Source of the DNA: Bipolaris cookei
Lineage: Eukaryota > Ascomycota > Dothideomycetes > Pleosporales > Pleosporaceae
Direction: 5' to 3'
DNA: 64,000 bases
NCBI GenBank assembly: GCA_002286855.1
Contig: NRSV01000015.1
Location: forward strand, 390,794-454,793
Notes under the pieces: generated by a model
Databases searched by the model: none
The model's input: the letters and a program-made list of their open reading frames with translations, nothing else
Told to the model about the DNA's origin: nothing
Program-made: the position numbers and the translations under genes
In this document: positions 11,021-21,524 of the stretch, in pieces
Layout of the letters: each line of letters opens with the position of its first letter
Position numbering within the stretch: position 1 is the stretch's first letter

Positions 11021-11872
11021 ATGTCTGAAGCATGCTGCACGTGCGCTACGCTCCTTACGTCGATACCACCTACATACGACGAGAAAACCGAGAAGCCCTC
11101 CCAGTTCGAACGTAGACTTGACTGCTGCGGCCGCGCTATATGTGCCCGATGTTTAACAGACAACCCTAGATTCCAAAACTACTGTCCATTCTGCCAGATA
11201 GCGACGGGCCCATCAGCATTGCCTCCACAAGGTCTACGCGACCCTCCTACATATTCGCCACCAGACGAGCACCTGGCGGATGACGAGTTACCACCCTACT
11301 CAGCACAAAATTCACTGCAAACGCCACCCGAGAAGTCAAAAACAAACAGCGAGGATGCACCGGATGTGTTGCATTTCGTAGACCAGAATAACGACTCGGT
11401 ACGATCTTTATCTCTTCGATACGGTGTTCCGGTCGACGCCCTCCGCCAAGCAAACAACCTGTTTGCCGACCACCTACTAGCCGCGCGCAGAACAATTCTT
11501 ATACCCGGCGAGTATTACAAGGGCGGGGTCAGTCTTAGTCCGCGGCCGCTCGAGGGCGAGGAAGAAGAAATCAAGAAGACGAAGTTGAGAAAGTTTATGG
11601 TTAAGTGCAAGGTGGCAGAGTAAGTCGTCTTGTACTATATCTTGTTGTAATGAGCGGTGTATACTGACTTAGGTGATAGATATGATGTTGCCCTTCTTTA
11701 TCTCGAACAGGCAAGTTACAACCTTGAACAAGCGATAACTGCGTTCAAAGCCGACGAGGAGTGGGAGAAGAAGCATTCTTTAGAGACAGCCAAGAAGGGC
11801 AAGTTCAAGCCCTCACAAAGTCTAGGTCGTAAGAAATGGGGATTTGGAGGCCTTACTGGCCAAGCTTCATAG
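11021..11872 (+). CDS. Zinc-ribbon / LysM / UBA-like intracellular protein
   Basis: Exons 11021-11619 and 11680-11872 give 263 residues. There is no signal peptide, so this is unlike secreted LysM effectors. The first 60 residues contain paired cysteines (CCTC, CC, CARC, CPFC) in a RING/zinc-ribbon-like order. A LysM domain lies at about 116-163 (hydrophobic pattern LSLRYGVPVDALRQANNL...ILIPG). The C-terminal exon encodes a short helical stretch (DVALLYLEQASYNLEQAITAFKAD) resembling a UBA/TAP-C-like helix bundle. Intracellular LysM proteins occur across eukaryotes (LYSMD type), with no firm biochemical role. The acceptor at 11679 is preferred over the upstream TTAG because only it keeps the frame. 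Confidence 0.8.
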
Positions 11873-13128
11873 CACATGAGCCGTTACTGGTCTGTTCAAT
11901 GTACGTATACAAGTAGACAGTCTGTGCGTTGCCACTTCATGTCTTGCTCTGCTCTAGATGTACTCCAGGCAAAGTTTTCAACACTTGTACATCCAAACTA
12001 AACATGCTCGCCTTGAAACTTCTCACTGTTTTAGTATGAGGGGAGGATGTGAACGATAAAGACCCCACCCGTTTATTGCCAATTCCCCCATCATACCGCG
12101 CGTCTTGCAAGCACCGTGGCTTACTGTTGGCTACACGGCAAGCGAACTACGGGTAAAAAAACCTAGCCCTCGAGCTGGCTGACAACTTCGCGACATTACG
12201 CCATCAAGCCGTCGAATAACAACCCTCGGGCAACCCCAAAATGCATATTGGCACCAAACTGTGAAACGCCAACTGCACAGTGGGCGCTTCGCAAGAAATC
12301 CAGGCTTGCACATGTGGCATGTGCAAGACGGGCTGCTTCGGGCAAAGTGTCGGCGCTTACAATGCTGTGTAGAAGGGGTATCTGTGGACGCTGATTGGCT
12401 GGCAAATCTCACAACAGGGGGGGGGGGTTGATGTGCACACCAAAATAAGCTGCAGTACCCAACGAAGGAACGAGTATGAGGATGGTGAGATATACCGCAT
12501 GCAGTAAGACAGCAGTAGAGTGCAGAGACTAATACTGCTATTCTGGGGCTGGACTGCATGGTACGCGCTGTGAATGACAACGCCAGGACCACACTTTACA
12601 GTATCGTAGCGCTACCATCGCGGACACCACTGGGTAGTCGCAGCGGCAAGGCAGATTGGGCCAATTTTTTTCTTCTTACTTCTCGTTCGTCTATTTCGAG
12701 GTGCGCGAGTAATAGTTTGGTAGTGGAGGTGGGGAGGGTGCAAGGGGGGATAGGAGGCCGGGTAGCGGCAAAGGTGTTCTGTGGGCTTGAAACCGCAATT
12801 GCGACCAAGTCGTTTTAAAGGCATGTTGGCCACCTGTCTTGGTGCTTACTTTTCTGTCTATCCAGCTCAGGCAGTAAGGTTCTCTTGGACGGCCTCAGGA
12901 ACGAATATATCTGGCTCTTCTCGTTCAACAATCTGCTTCTTTGTTTCTTCGTCACTGTCGTTGGCCCCTCTTTATTTATTTTTTACACGGACGATAAGGA
13001 ATAGGTATCCTGGTTGATACCCTGTTCGAACGAGACAATCTTTATATCCTTGTTGTTTTGTTTCATTCACCTTTCTCGATTACGAGTAATACTATCAGAC
13101 CGGAACTTGAGAGAACACAATCGCCAAG
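11873..13128. other. Intergenic, no gene seen
   Basis: About 1.25 kb between the LysM gene and the four-TM gene. It contains an 11-base G homopolymer at about 12417-12427. Open frames on the minus strand lack domains and splicing logic. The final 150 bases are a pyrimidine-rich leader for the next gene. Confidence 0.55.
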
Positions 13129-13842
13129 ATGAAGATCAACCCCGCTCCTTTCCACATGGCCCAGGCCGTCATCACTGGCCTTGTTGTTGTCCTCAGCATC
13201 GCTATCCTCGGTACTTCGGCGCACACTCTCCGTATCTTCAACGAGCAACACCTGTCCAACCCATGGTGGGCACCTATGTGGCCCCAGCACTTTGATGTGC
13301 AAGGGACCAAGGCACTTGTCGCTTCTTCCGTGGTCACATTGGTTCTTTGCGGCGCTTTCTTGATCGCATCATTCATTCCCAAGGTATGTATCATTCTGTG
13401 GTAATGATTTAGTGAAGCTATGTAGACTAACACACAGCAGTTGGCACTTCGTCAGAAATACACTCTCCGTGCTCTGCTTTCCTTGGCAACACTGCTTCCT
13501 ACTCTTCTTCTTACACTCATTACTACTGTCTGGGCACACATACTCAATGGCAATGCGCCCGATGTCGATACCATCCAGACATGGACTTGCAAGATGCAAA
13601 GCTCGCGGCCACTGGAGCAAGACCTACCTGAAGACATTGCTATGCCGCCTGGCATGGGCAACGGCGACTTCAAGTCGCTTTGTCAATCGAGCAAGTTTGC
13701 GCTCTGGGGAACCCTTGTAGTATTCCTACTAGTTAGTGCCAGCACTGGTGTCACAATGGTTACGTGGATAGCGGACAAGTGGGCTGCCAGGCAGCACAGG
13801 AAAGAGGTTGAGATGGGCAACATCCCCGCTCATGTACCTTGA
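13129..13842 (+). CDS. Conserved fungal four-TM membrane protein
   Basis: Exon 1 13129-13383 and exon 2 13441-13842 give 218 residues (219 if the upstream acceptor is used). Four membrane segments are visible: about 10-30, 62-83, 92-115 and 165-190. A short extracellular or lumenal loop between segments 3 and 4 carries two cysteines (TC and LC), and the tail is basic and cytosolic. The layout resembles SUR7/MARVEL-like tetraspan proteins, but no signature motif proves membership. Function unknown. The acceptor is a CAGCAG tandem. Confidence 0.8.
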
Positions 13843-14967
13843 GAATGGCAGCAGCGTGTTGTCTCTTCTCTGAGATGAAGGTTTGCCTAAGGGCTGGTTA
13901 GGTTTGGTTCAGAGGCGAGTCAATTGTTTAGTATATCCTGGAGTTTGTCTTCACAAGGCGGGAAGACATGAACTTACTTGTATTTATTGTAAGGCGTACT
14001 GGTGTTTTTGGCGGAACAAGGCCCCCCATCGGCCGATCAAGGGATACTATATTTCTTTCGCGATTGTACGATTTGGATAAATGAAACAAGTCTCAAGCGG
14101 CCAAGCACCAATGCCTCGTTCTTTGGACGTCTGTATAGTGTGAGGGCGACGATTTGAGATTGGCGATCAGCCTTGTTCAAAGGTGATGAGGGCTAGTTAC
14201 GCACGACCGATCGACGGTGTTTTTAAGGTATCATGGGAACGGTAGCGAGGTACGTTGACGTAGTCGCAATCCCGTTGTCTTTAAAGATACGTGTCGGTAG
14301 TGTCGGAGCGCCATAACGCTTGCTGCGATGTCATGGCATCTGATGGGCGCTAGCAGGGGTAGCAGGTGTTTGTCGTTGAGCAGAAACAACAGCAAAGCCG
14401 GTGGAAAAATGTCTTTTGGATGGGCTAAGATGCGCCGTCTCGAGACAAGACCAGAGTCTCAGCAGTTTCAGCGGCGGAGGGAGTCTGGAGTAAAAGTCTC
14501 AGTATGTATAGATGGTAACGACTCGCCCTCACCCTCGCGCCTCAGACACGGCGCGCGTGGCTTCATGTTAGCCCGCCTCCCGCAGTGGATCCCGTGAATA
14601 AGCTGGTCAGCGATCACCGTCCTGTCCCCATTGCCCCTAGGGCGAGCGGGTTTGTCGCGTCATCTCAGCTGCCGCCATCCGCCTCGCTCGTCCCCATACT
14701 ATAGACAGCTCCAAACTATCTTTTGCGCCTGTGCCCTTCAATCTTCCGCTCCACCAGTGCTGTCGGACCATCGAACCTTTTCTATCCGCCGTTCTACGAC
14801 GAGCCGAGCAGCCGATCAGATCGATCCGCCCCCCAGCGGAGGGCTCGAGCGTGCATTCAAGCGGCATCAGAAAGATCACCCCTCTCCACTGCGGCAGCGA
14901 GGCTGCATAACTGTCTGGACTGCCCCGGCCCGCGCCCTCCTCCTCCTCTTCTGCCTCTGCAATCGCT
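13843..14967. other. Intergenic and leader region
   Basis: 1.1 kb without a supported gene. The last 350 bases are GC- and pyrimidine-rich and open in several frames, but lack a clear start in frame with the downstream gene; this is probably its promoter and 5' UTR. Confidence 0.55.
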
Positions 14968-15924
14968 ATGCAACATTGCTCTATGCCACCTACGCTCGCC
15001 CAACAACACCCCTGCAAGAAACAATTCCAGCCTAGCATCACGACCTATTTTGAGGTGCGGGACGGCTTGCACAACTGCGACCACCTGCCGGGCCTAGAGC
15101 CAATTACCCGTCCGCGACACCAAAACACACGGCCAATTGCCCACCCCCGAGACCACCTTGCCTCCAACGTCCCTCCCCAGGTCCAAGCAGACTTGCTGAG
15201 CATGGGTATGCGAGTACGCAAGAGCGTGCCCGAAAGCTACAAGACGCACAAGATGCTCTCCTCACCCTCGGACCACTTCGCCAGGGCGAGGCCTCGCCTG
15301 GACATCAAGCCCCCGCCCGAGGCCGTGCCCGACCACTTCCAACACCAGCGCGAGCTGCTGCCCTTCTGTGGCCTACACAATATTGGTGGCTTCGCTGAAC
15401 AACCCACCACGAACCCTCACCTCTACACGACATCCCCAAACCGCCAGAGACCCACCATTGCTTTTCCACTCACCGCCGACGCCTTCACCCAACCCTTCCC
15501 AAGCCAATCTTCCGCAGACAGCGGCTACGACTCCACCACATCGCCCTCTTCGCAACGTCTGCACAACCCCTCAAAACGCTCGTGGCACGACGAAGACGAG
15601 GTAAGGCCACTCAACACAAACTTCCTCTTCAATGGTCGCTCGTCAACATCAAGAGGTGCCAACTTGGCCGTTGAGTTCGACGATGTGCCTGTCAGCCCAT
15701 TGAGTGAGACACCCACCCAAGGCATAAACGCATTGCCGCCAGTACGCCAGTATGCGCAGCCCAGGTCCAGGCGGACCACAAGGCGGACCATTAGCGACGA
15801 CGACATTGACATGGATTTTGAAAATGCCGCGCGGATCGAGGGCCGCGTAGGTGCAGGCAGTAATAGTGATTTCGAAGAAGCTGACTTTCTGGGCGACGAA
15901 GAGGTACACATGAGTGGTGTTTGA
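14968..15924 (+). CDS. Ribonucleotide-reductase inhibitor, Spd1/Dif1-type
   Basis: Single exon, 318 residues. The segment MGMRVRKSVPESYKT (about 79-93) is the hallmark of the fungal RNR-inhibitor family that contains S. pombe Spd1 and S. cerevisiae Dif1. These proteins restrain dNTP synthesis or control import of the small RNR subunit. Residues 21-28 read QPSITTYF, which exactly fits a PCNA-interacting PIP box (QxxIxxYF) and is followed by an arginine at 31. In S. pombe, Spd1 is destroyed through CRL4-Cdt2 on PCNA, so this is a sensible degron candidate. The rest is Pro/Ser-rich and disordered, with an acidic end (DDDIDMDFE). The protein is longer than the yeast members, as usual in filamentous fungi. 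The start could be Met6 instead of Met1. Confidence 0.82.
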   Translation: MQHCSMPPTLAQQHPCKKQFQPSITTYFEVRDGLHNCDHLPGLEPITRPRHQNTRPIAHPRDHLASNVPPQVQADLLSMGMRVRKSVPESYKTHKMLSSPSDHFARARPRLDIKPPPEAVPDHFQHQRELLPFCGLHNIGGFAEQPTTNPHLYTTSPNRQRPTIAFPLTADAFTQPFPSQSSADSGYDSTTSPSSQRLHNPSKRSWHDEDEVRPLNTNFLFNGRSSTSRGANLAVEFDDVPVSPLSETPTQGINALPPVRQYAQPRSRRTTRRTISDDDIDMDFENAARIEGRVGAGSNSDFEEADFLGDEEVHMSGV

Positions 15925-16743
15925 TCCCTTTTTTCTCCTTCTAGCTAAAATCTTCTCACGGCTTCTTTTTCTTTTCTTTTTTTGATGCGCTTTTCTTTCT
16001 TCCGTTGCAAATCATGGCACATGGCGCTACACTGTGAAATCTTACGAAGATGATATGTCGTTCATGTCGGCGCGTATACCCGGAATGTCGTTTTATTTTC
16101 CTTTCCTAGACTTCGTCCTCTTCTCTTATCCCTCTGTTATTCTCGGGTCTCCAAGTTATATACTGCATGGCCTGACAAGTAATCTAGTGTGTGTAGGTGT
16201 TGAACCAAAATGATCAAATAGTCTCTTTGCCTGCTCTTCCATTGCTCTCTTCACAAGGCTGCCGTGCTGGGTTGGTGCGATCTGGTCTGATTGCTCTCTG
16301 TTGTCCCTGCTTTTGTGTTCATTGCGTAGGCGGGTGTTGCTGTGTGTCGTGCCTGTCTCCCATGGCCCTGATTATGTCACGTACACGTGTATTGCTTCTG
16401 TCTCCTCACCTGGCGAGATCACTAAGATTACCCTCTTCTATTCCTTTGTTCAGATGTCCTTACTAACGATTGCTTTTTCTTTTGTCTCTGCTTGGAAGAG
16501 CTGTTGAAAACTTCACCCCAGAAGCCGTACTTGCTAGCGGAAGACCCTCCTTTCTTAAACAGGTATTAAGCTTACTCTCACTTCTCTCTTACATGTGAGA
16601 GTTCACGCTCCTCTCTTCTGCAAGAATTACTCGTTTGTTCGAGCGCAAGGCTATATAGTGTGCAACATAAGCCAGCTTGCACACTACTTTGACAACAAAA
16701 ACATTCGTCGTACTATAGCTGCACTCCTTCGGCGACACCCAAG
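15925..16743. other. Intergenic, no gene seen
   Basis: Pyrimidine-rich 3' flank of the RNR inhibitor followed by the promoter of the BTB gene. No convincing frame, repeat or RNA. Confidence 0.55.
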
Positions 16744-17529
16744 ATGTCCGACGACGGCAATTTCAAGAAGCGTTTCCACGATGCCGACAGTAACGGCGAA
16801 GCGTGTAAAAAGTTACGTCTTCTGATCGACGATGGACCAATATCAGAACCCCTCCTTTCAAGTATAATACACGTTACTGACGAGACGAAGGCTCACTTCA
16901 GAACCTGTCAAAGTTATTGTTGGAAGCTCCAAGACGACCTATTCAACAAAGTGTTTGACGGGAACTGGAAAGAGAGCCCAGCGAGGGCCGTCACATTACC
17001 TGAGGTTACGCCACGGGCTTTCAGTATCTACGCCAAATGGCTTGACCGTGGCTGCTTTTATATGATGAAGCCAGATGACAGAACTTACAACAAGAAGCTG
17101 AACATGTACTTTGACGAGTACAATAAGCTCAACGAATGCCACCAGCTAGCCGACTTTCTCCAAGCCACCGACTTCAAAGACGCTTGTATCGATTGTATAA
17201 TCGACAAGATGATGGTCCACAATGAGCATACCTTTAATGCTGTCTGGATAATCTATGCGTACTTCCTTGAATTGTCGCCCCATCGCCAATTCACCATCGA
17301 TTGCACCCTCAGCTTTTGGGGAAAGGGAGTCTTGGAGAGCTTTGTTGGAGAGAGATTTCTGCAAGATTTCCACAAAGACTTGATATATGCATTAGGTTCG
17401 CAATTACAACATGGTCTTAAGTATATTTCTGTAAAGGAATACTTCAAAAGCATTAAAACCTGCAAATGCCACGAACATGTCAGGAATGACAAGCCCTGCT
17501 ACAAGACCAGGTACAAGCATCTTTCTTGA
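16744..17529 (+). CDS. BTB/POZ-like domain protein
   Basis: 261 residues in one exon. After a charged N-terminus (about 25 residues with KKR), residues about 50-160 follow the fungal BTB pattern. There is a strand-rich start (AHFRTCQSYCWKLQDDLFNK), then an LPEVTPRAFSIYAKWLDRG helix typical of the BTB dimer core, then LADFLQATDFKDACIDCI. The tail has a Cys/His cluster (CKCHEH, CY). Families of such single-BTB proteins are expanded in Dothideomycetes and mostly uncharacterised; some are Cul3 adaptors. The 3' end may be spliced: donor AG|GTACAAG near 17510 and acceptor TTACAG near 17557 would replace the last few residues. I keep the unspliced stop as the simpler reading. Confidence 0.7.
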   Translation: MSDDGNFKKRFHDADSNGEACKKLRLLIDDGPISEPLLSSIIHVTDETKAHFRTCQSYCWKLQDDLFNKVFDGNWKESPARAVTLPEVTPRAFSIYAKWLDRGCFYMMKPDDRTYNKKLNMYFDEYNKLNECHQLADFLQATDFKDACIDCIIDKMMVHNEHTFNAVWIIYAYFLELSPHRQFTIDCTLSFWGKGVLESFVGERFLQDFHKDLIYALGSQLQHGLKYISVKEYFKSIKTCKCHEHVRNDKPCYKTRYKHLS

Positions 17530-18048
17530 GCATACTCACAAGCGCTATAAGTTACAGATACACCTATGCTCGTTGACTAAACTAACGTTCTGACACCCAG
17601 ACCACAATCATTCAGGCTGAACAAACCAATGGAGACGAAAAAGACATGAACATTAGGGTTGGCAGATCGAGATAGCGTACGCGGAATATCTAAAGAGACG
17701 GAACCATCTCATGGTCCATAGTATAGTCTCTTCTCACAATGAAGCTGATCAGCTTATCGGAGGAATTACAATTCATGATAGTTTTGTTCTCTCTCTTACC
17801 TTAGTGGGATAATCGAATCTTTGTTTTATAAAAACCCAGTGGTATAGAGCGACCCCCACCCTTTTCCACCTTGCAAAAGAGTTTGAATAATACGATACTC
17901 TATATTTGACAAATGACTCACCATTGTCGCCTCATGATCCTTCTCTCCCGGTCCCGATGCACTGAAAAGAAGAAACGCCAACGCTGTGCATACGCGCATG
18001 TAGCAAATACACAAACCACCTCTGCCTACCCATCAAGTAGAGAAGAAT
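17530..18048. other. Convergent intergenic region
   Basis: 3' flanks of the BTB gene (plus) and RDH54 (minus). No gene seen. Confidence 0.55.
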
Positions 18049-20724
18049 CTATGACGTCGACTTGGTCAGCAAGAACCCCACATTACACTCCGGCTGCTTC
18101 AAGATACTAAGGAAAACATCATCATCTACTGCGACCGCTAAATTATCCCTCGCCTCATCCTCTGCATTTTCCTCATCCACACTCTTATTCATAGCCTTAA
18201 GAATCCTCGTATCAATATGCCGATACTCCATCAACATCCTCAACTTAGGCTGCTTAGCCGCGCGCCTCGCCTTAATTTTCGCCTCCTGCTCCTCAACATT
18301 AACCTCGCTAGCTTTCCGAAGCATCAGGTATTCATCTTCTTCCACTTCTTCATTTCCAGATTCTTCATTTGCAGCATCAAGTGTATCCTCGAGCTTCCCA
18401 TGGCAATTGCACGTGCAACCAAGTAAATCGTGAGTCTGGCACCCCTCACGCTCATCCAGACGAAATAAATCGCGAAGTTCCTCTTGGGAAAAGGAGGATG
18501 CGGAGGCTTTGTTATCTACAACTGCGTTGGCAAGACCCATTTTCATGACTTGGCGCTGGTAGATTTTCTCGTCGAGACTGCCCTGGACGAGGAAGCGGTA
18601 TACCTTGCAGGGCAGCTTCTGGCCGTCGCGATGGATGCGCGCCATGGCTTGTAGGTCCGTGGCGGGGTTCCAGTCGATGTCGAAGAGGACGATGCGCGAG
18701 GCGCCGATAAGATTGAGACCTACGCCCCCAGATTTGGCGGAGAGGAGGAAGGCGAAAGAGGTTGTTTTGGGGGTTTTGTTGAACTTCTCGACGAGGGATT
18801 GACGCTTGGAGGCTGGTGTGCTGCCGTCAAGACGGAGGAAGGTGTAGGAAAGGGAGACGAGAAGGCGCTCAATCATGTCTAGTGTTGTTGTGTAGTTTGA
18901 AACTATGACGATTTTTTCTTCGGTGGTCGTGTAGATGGAGTGGATGAGGCTGTCGAGTAGTCGCAACTTTGCGCTTGAAGCGCTGGAGTTGAGAATCTTG
19001 CTGGGGATGAGTGGGATGATGGACTGAAGCATCTCAGATGGTGTGTCATCATTGTCTTTAGATGATTTGAGTAACGAAGGGCTGTTGCAGACTTTCTTCA
19101 GCACGTTGATGAGCTGGAGCGCAATGTCTGTACTACCTAGCGCAAGTCTGAATGTTGGTGAGTCGAGAATAGCGCGGTAAGTTTCCGCTTGTCCTTTGGT
19201 AGGCCTGCAAAATACAATATGCTCAGTTTTTGGCGGGAGGTATTTCGAAAGGACTTCTGCTGTGCGCCGGATCATGAACTGACTAGTTAGAGATACAAGC
19301 TCCTTCCAGCGTGCCTCTCCTTTTTCAAGTTCTGCTTCGCTTGCATCCGGCTGACGACTACGCATAATGGGCAGTTCAAACGATCGCTTGAAGGCGGATC
19401 GTTGTCCGAGGAGTCCAGGGTTGACGAAATCAATGGCAGTGTAGAACTCGCCAAGATCATTCTGCAATGGGGTGCCAGACAGAATGATGCGCCTCTCCGT
19501 GTTCAAAGACTGGATAGCAAGCATGGCTTTGTTATTTGCCGTCTTCAACCTGTGACCCTCGTCTGCAATAACAATGTCGACACCACTGCCCTTCTTCAGC
19601 TCTTCTTGAACGATACGAAGCATCTCGTATCCGACAATCATAATGTTGTAAGACTTGCCCATGGTGAAGTTGGCAATTTTCTTGTTCTTCGCATCCAAGA
19701 CGAACACACCGACTCTCTCATTGCCAAGCCACTTGCGGAACTCACGTTTCCAGTTATCTACTAGACCAGCAGGACAGACGATTAGGGCTTTCTTGATAAC
19801 AGGGGGGGAATCATGTATCGGATTTTGCTTCATCAGTGTCCAGAGAAGTGTGATGGTCTGAAGCGTTTTGCCCAAGCCCATCTCGTCGGCCATGATGGCA
19901 CCGTCGCCATCGCATCTCATACCCATAACGCATTCGTACAAAAATTGTACACCCTCGCGCTGGTGGTCTCGGAGGTGCTTGCTGAGGACCGGGTCGACAA
20001 CTACATCAACTATCTGCTTTCCCTTGGGACAGGAATCAGGTCGCTTCATGACAAGGGCGTTGGATGCATTTGGGTCGTGACGAGGTTGCGGAATTGACGG
20101 GTTGCGTTGTGGCATGATAGTGGTAGATAGCAAGGGTGCCTTAAATTGCTGCTTGCGATGAGCTGAGGGCTTGTACTCGGGTACAGTCTCCTTATCATCG
20201 GGAGTTTCGTTATTCTTCTTCTTCGGATTCGATTTGACTGACGAGAGAGGCTTGTATCCCGGCTCAGGTCGCTTTGGCTGCTGTACTGGTACAGCTGCAG
20301 CCTTTCCCAAGAACGTGCGTCTTGAAAGGTAATCTGTCTTGTCCATGGAATTCTCAACCTCTATTTCTCTTCCACCAATGGAAAGCGTAGATCCAGGAAG
20401 TAGTGGCCGACTGCATGCTCCCTTTCCTAGTTCTTTCCCTGTCTCGTTGTCGTTCAGCGTGGCGTATCCACCCACGACCGCAAGAACACCATCCCCGTCC
20501 CATGTCTTATTCTTCTTAGTCGTATGTTTTCGCCATAACACCGTGTAATAGTTTCCTTCGAGACCCGGGGGTAGGAATTGTGCTGGTGCGGGATTGTTCA
20601 TAGTGTTGAGCGGTTGGCGGTTGCCCGCCGACAGTGCATTGGATCCAATTCTTCGTTTCTTGCTCGGTGGCTCGCCATTTCCGGGATGTGGGTGCGAGAG
20701 GGTGAGAGGGCGGAAAGGTTTCAT
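18049..20724 (-). CDS. RDH54: RDH54/RAD54B Swi2/Snf2 recombination translocase
   Basis: Intronless, 891 residues. The protein remodels Rad51/Dmc1-DNA filaments in homologous recombination in the nucleus. Seen: a DUF2439-type N-terminal module at about 45-140 (YYTVLWRKHTTKKNKTWDGDG), which distinguishes Rdh54/RAD54B from RAD54. This is followed by the Snf2 ATPase core with motif I DEMGLGKT at 280-287, motif II DEGH at 388-391, SGTPLQND, and the C-terminal helicase lobe with SAKSGGVGLNLIGA and ARIHRDGQ. Basic NLS-like SKKRR lies near residue 21. A cysteine cluster (GCTCNCHG) follows the helicase core, as in Rad54 proteins. The acidic C-terminal extension is less conserved. Confidence 0.92.
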   Translation of the reverse strand: MKPFRPLTLSHPHPGNGEPPSKKRRIGSNALSAGNRQPLNTMNNPAPAQFLPPGLEGNYYTVLWRKHTTKKNKTWDGDGVLAVVGGYATLNDNETGKELGKGACSRPLLPGSTLSIGGREIEVENSMDKTDYLSRRTFLGKAAAVPVQQPKRPEPGYKPLSSVKSNPKKKNNETPDDKETVPEYKPSAHRKQQFKAPLLSTTIMPQRNPSIPQPRHDPNASNALVMKRPDSCPKGKQIVDVVVDPVLSKHLRDHQREGVQFLYECVMGMRCDGDGAIMADEMGLGKTLQTITLLWTLMKQNPIHDSPPVIKKALIVCPAGLVDNWKREFRKWLGNERVGVFVLDAKNKKIANFTMGKSYNIMIVGYEMLRIVQEELKKGSGVDIVIADEGHRLKTANNKAMLAIQSLNTERRIILSGTPLQNDLGEFYTAIDFVNPGLLGQRSAFKRSFELPIMRSRQPDASEAELEKGEARWKELVSLTSQFMIRRTAEVLSKYLPPKTEHIVFCRPTKGQAETYRAILDSPTFRLALGSTDIALQLINVLKKVCNSPSLLKSSKDNDDTPSEMLQSIIPLIPSKILNSSASSAKLRLLDSLIHSIYTTTEEKIVIVSNYTTTLDMIERLLVSLSYTFLRLDGSTPASKRQSLVEKFNKTPKTTSFAFLLSAKSGGVGLNLIGASRIVLFDIDWNPATDLQAMARIHRDGQKLPCKVYRFLVQGSLDEKIYQRQVMKMGLANAVVDNKASASSFSQEELRDLFRLDEREGCQTHDLLGCTCNCHGKLEDTLDAANEESGNEEVEEDEYLMLRKASEVNVEEQEAKIKARRAAKQPKLRMLMEYRHIDTRILKAMNKSVDEENAEDEARDNLAVAVDDDVFLSILKQPECNVGFLLTKSTS

Positions 20725-21524
20725 GGTGAGTAGCTTCGTTCACTAACTAGCACCTCTGTTTGTGAGATGGTTTTTTGGGAGGCGATATGGGTGGAGTAGA
20801 AGTAGCGGCGAACGCGACGCGCCGAACTAAAACGCGGTCTTGCGTTATCACATGACATAAATACATCACTCTGTCTGATGAACAGGATTGATTTGCGCTG
20901 GAACAGCTGTGCATCTCAAGGGCTATCCCTAATAAATAACTCAGCCTTGTTTCTGTCTCATATTGGTTGTGCAATAATAACGTAAGTCTGTTGTTCTTCT
21001 TCATTCATCGGCATGATCATATTTTGTAAGTTTGGGATTTTACTGTTGTTCGATGACCCTATTACCCCAAAAGATTATTCTTATCTTCGATATTGTCTAG
21101 AAAGAAAAGAGAGTTATGTATGGCTATTTGGTGCGGATGCATAGTACAAGAGCGCGGCACAGCAGGTGATGCATCGTTTCCTCTTTTCAATTGAGAGAAC
21201 GAAGCCGAGGAGCGGATATACTGTGATACGAGAGCTGTGTATACCCCGCTGAGGGGCAAATGTTCCATTTAACACTCTCTATGTTTATTCGCTGTCTGAG
21301 TCTCATCTATGTATACACATAGAACCCCTAGGATACATCTATTCCAACTGCGTACTGCATCGGGGTTTCATAAGGTTGGCCGACCTGTGAATGGCTTTGA
21401 GGAGGCGATTTTCTGAATGTAATTTTTTTTAATTCGAATTGTCTTCTTTACGCTATGTAGCTCAATTCAACTAGTGACACTCCGGTCAACGCAGCAGTGC
21501 GGGCAATGCTACAAACAATCACCC
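20725..21524. other. Intergenic, no gene seen
   Basis: Promoter of RDH54 and 3' flank of the ATG43-like gene. AT-rich, with a T run at about 21423-21430. No supported gene. Confidence 0.55.

Noticed and set aside
12131..12592. 153-codon Cys/His-containing minus frame
   Set aside because: No signal peptide, domain or splice logic; overlapping frames on the same strand suggest chance openness.
14637..15041. Overlapping open frames on both strands before the RNR-inhibitor gene
   Set aside because: GC-rich leader DNA is open by chance; no conserved motif in any of the frames.
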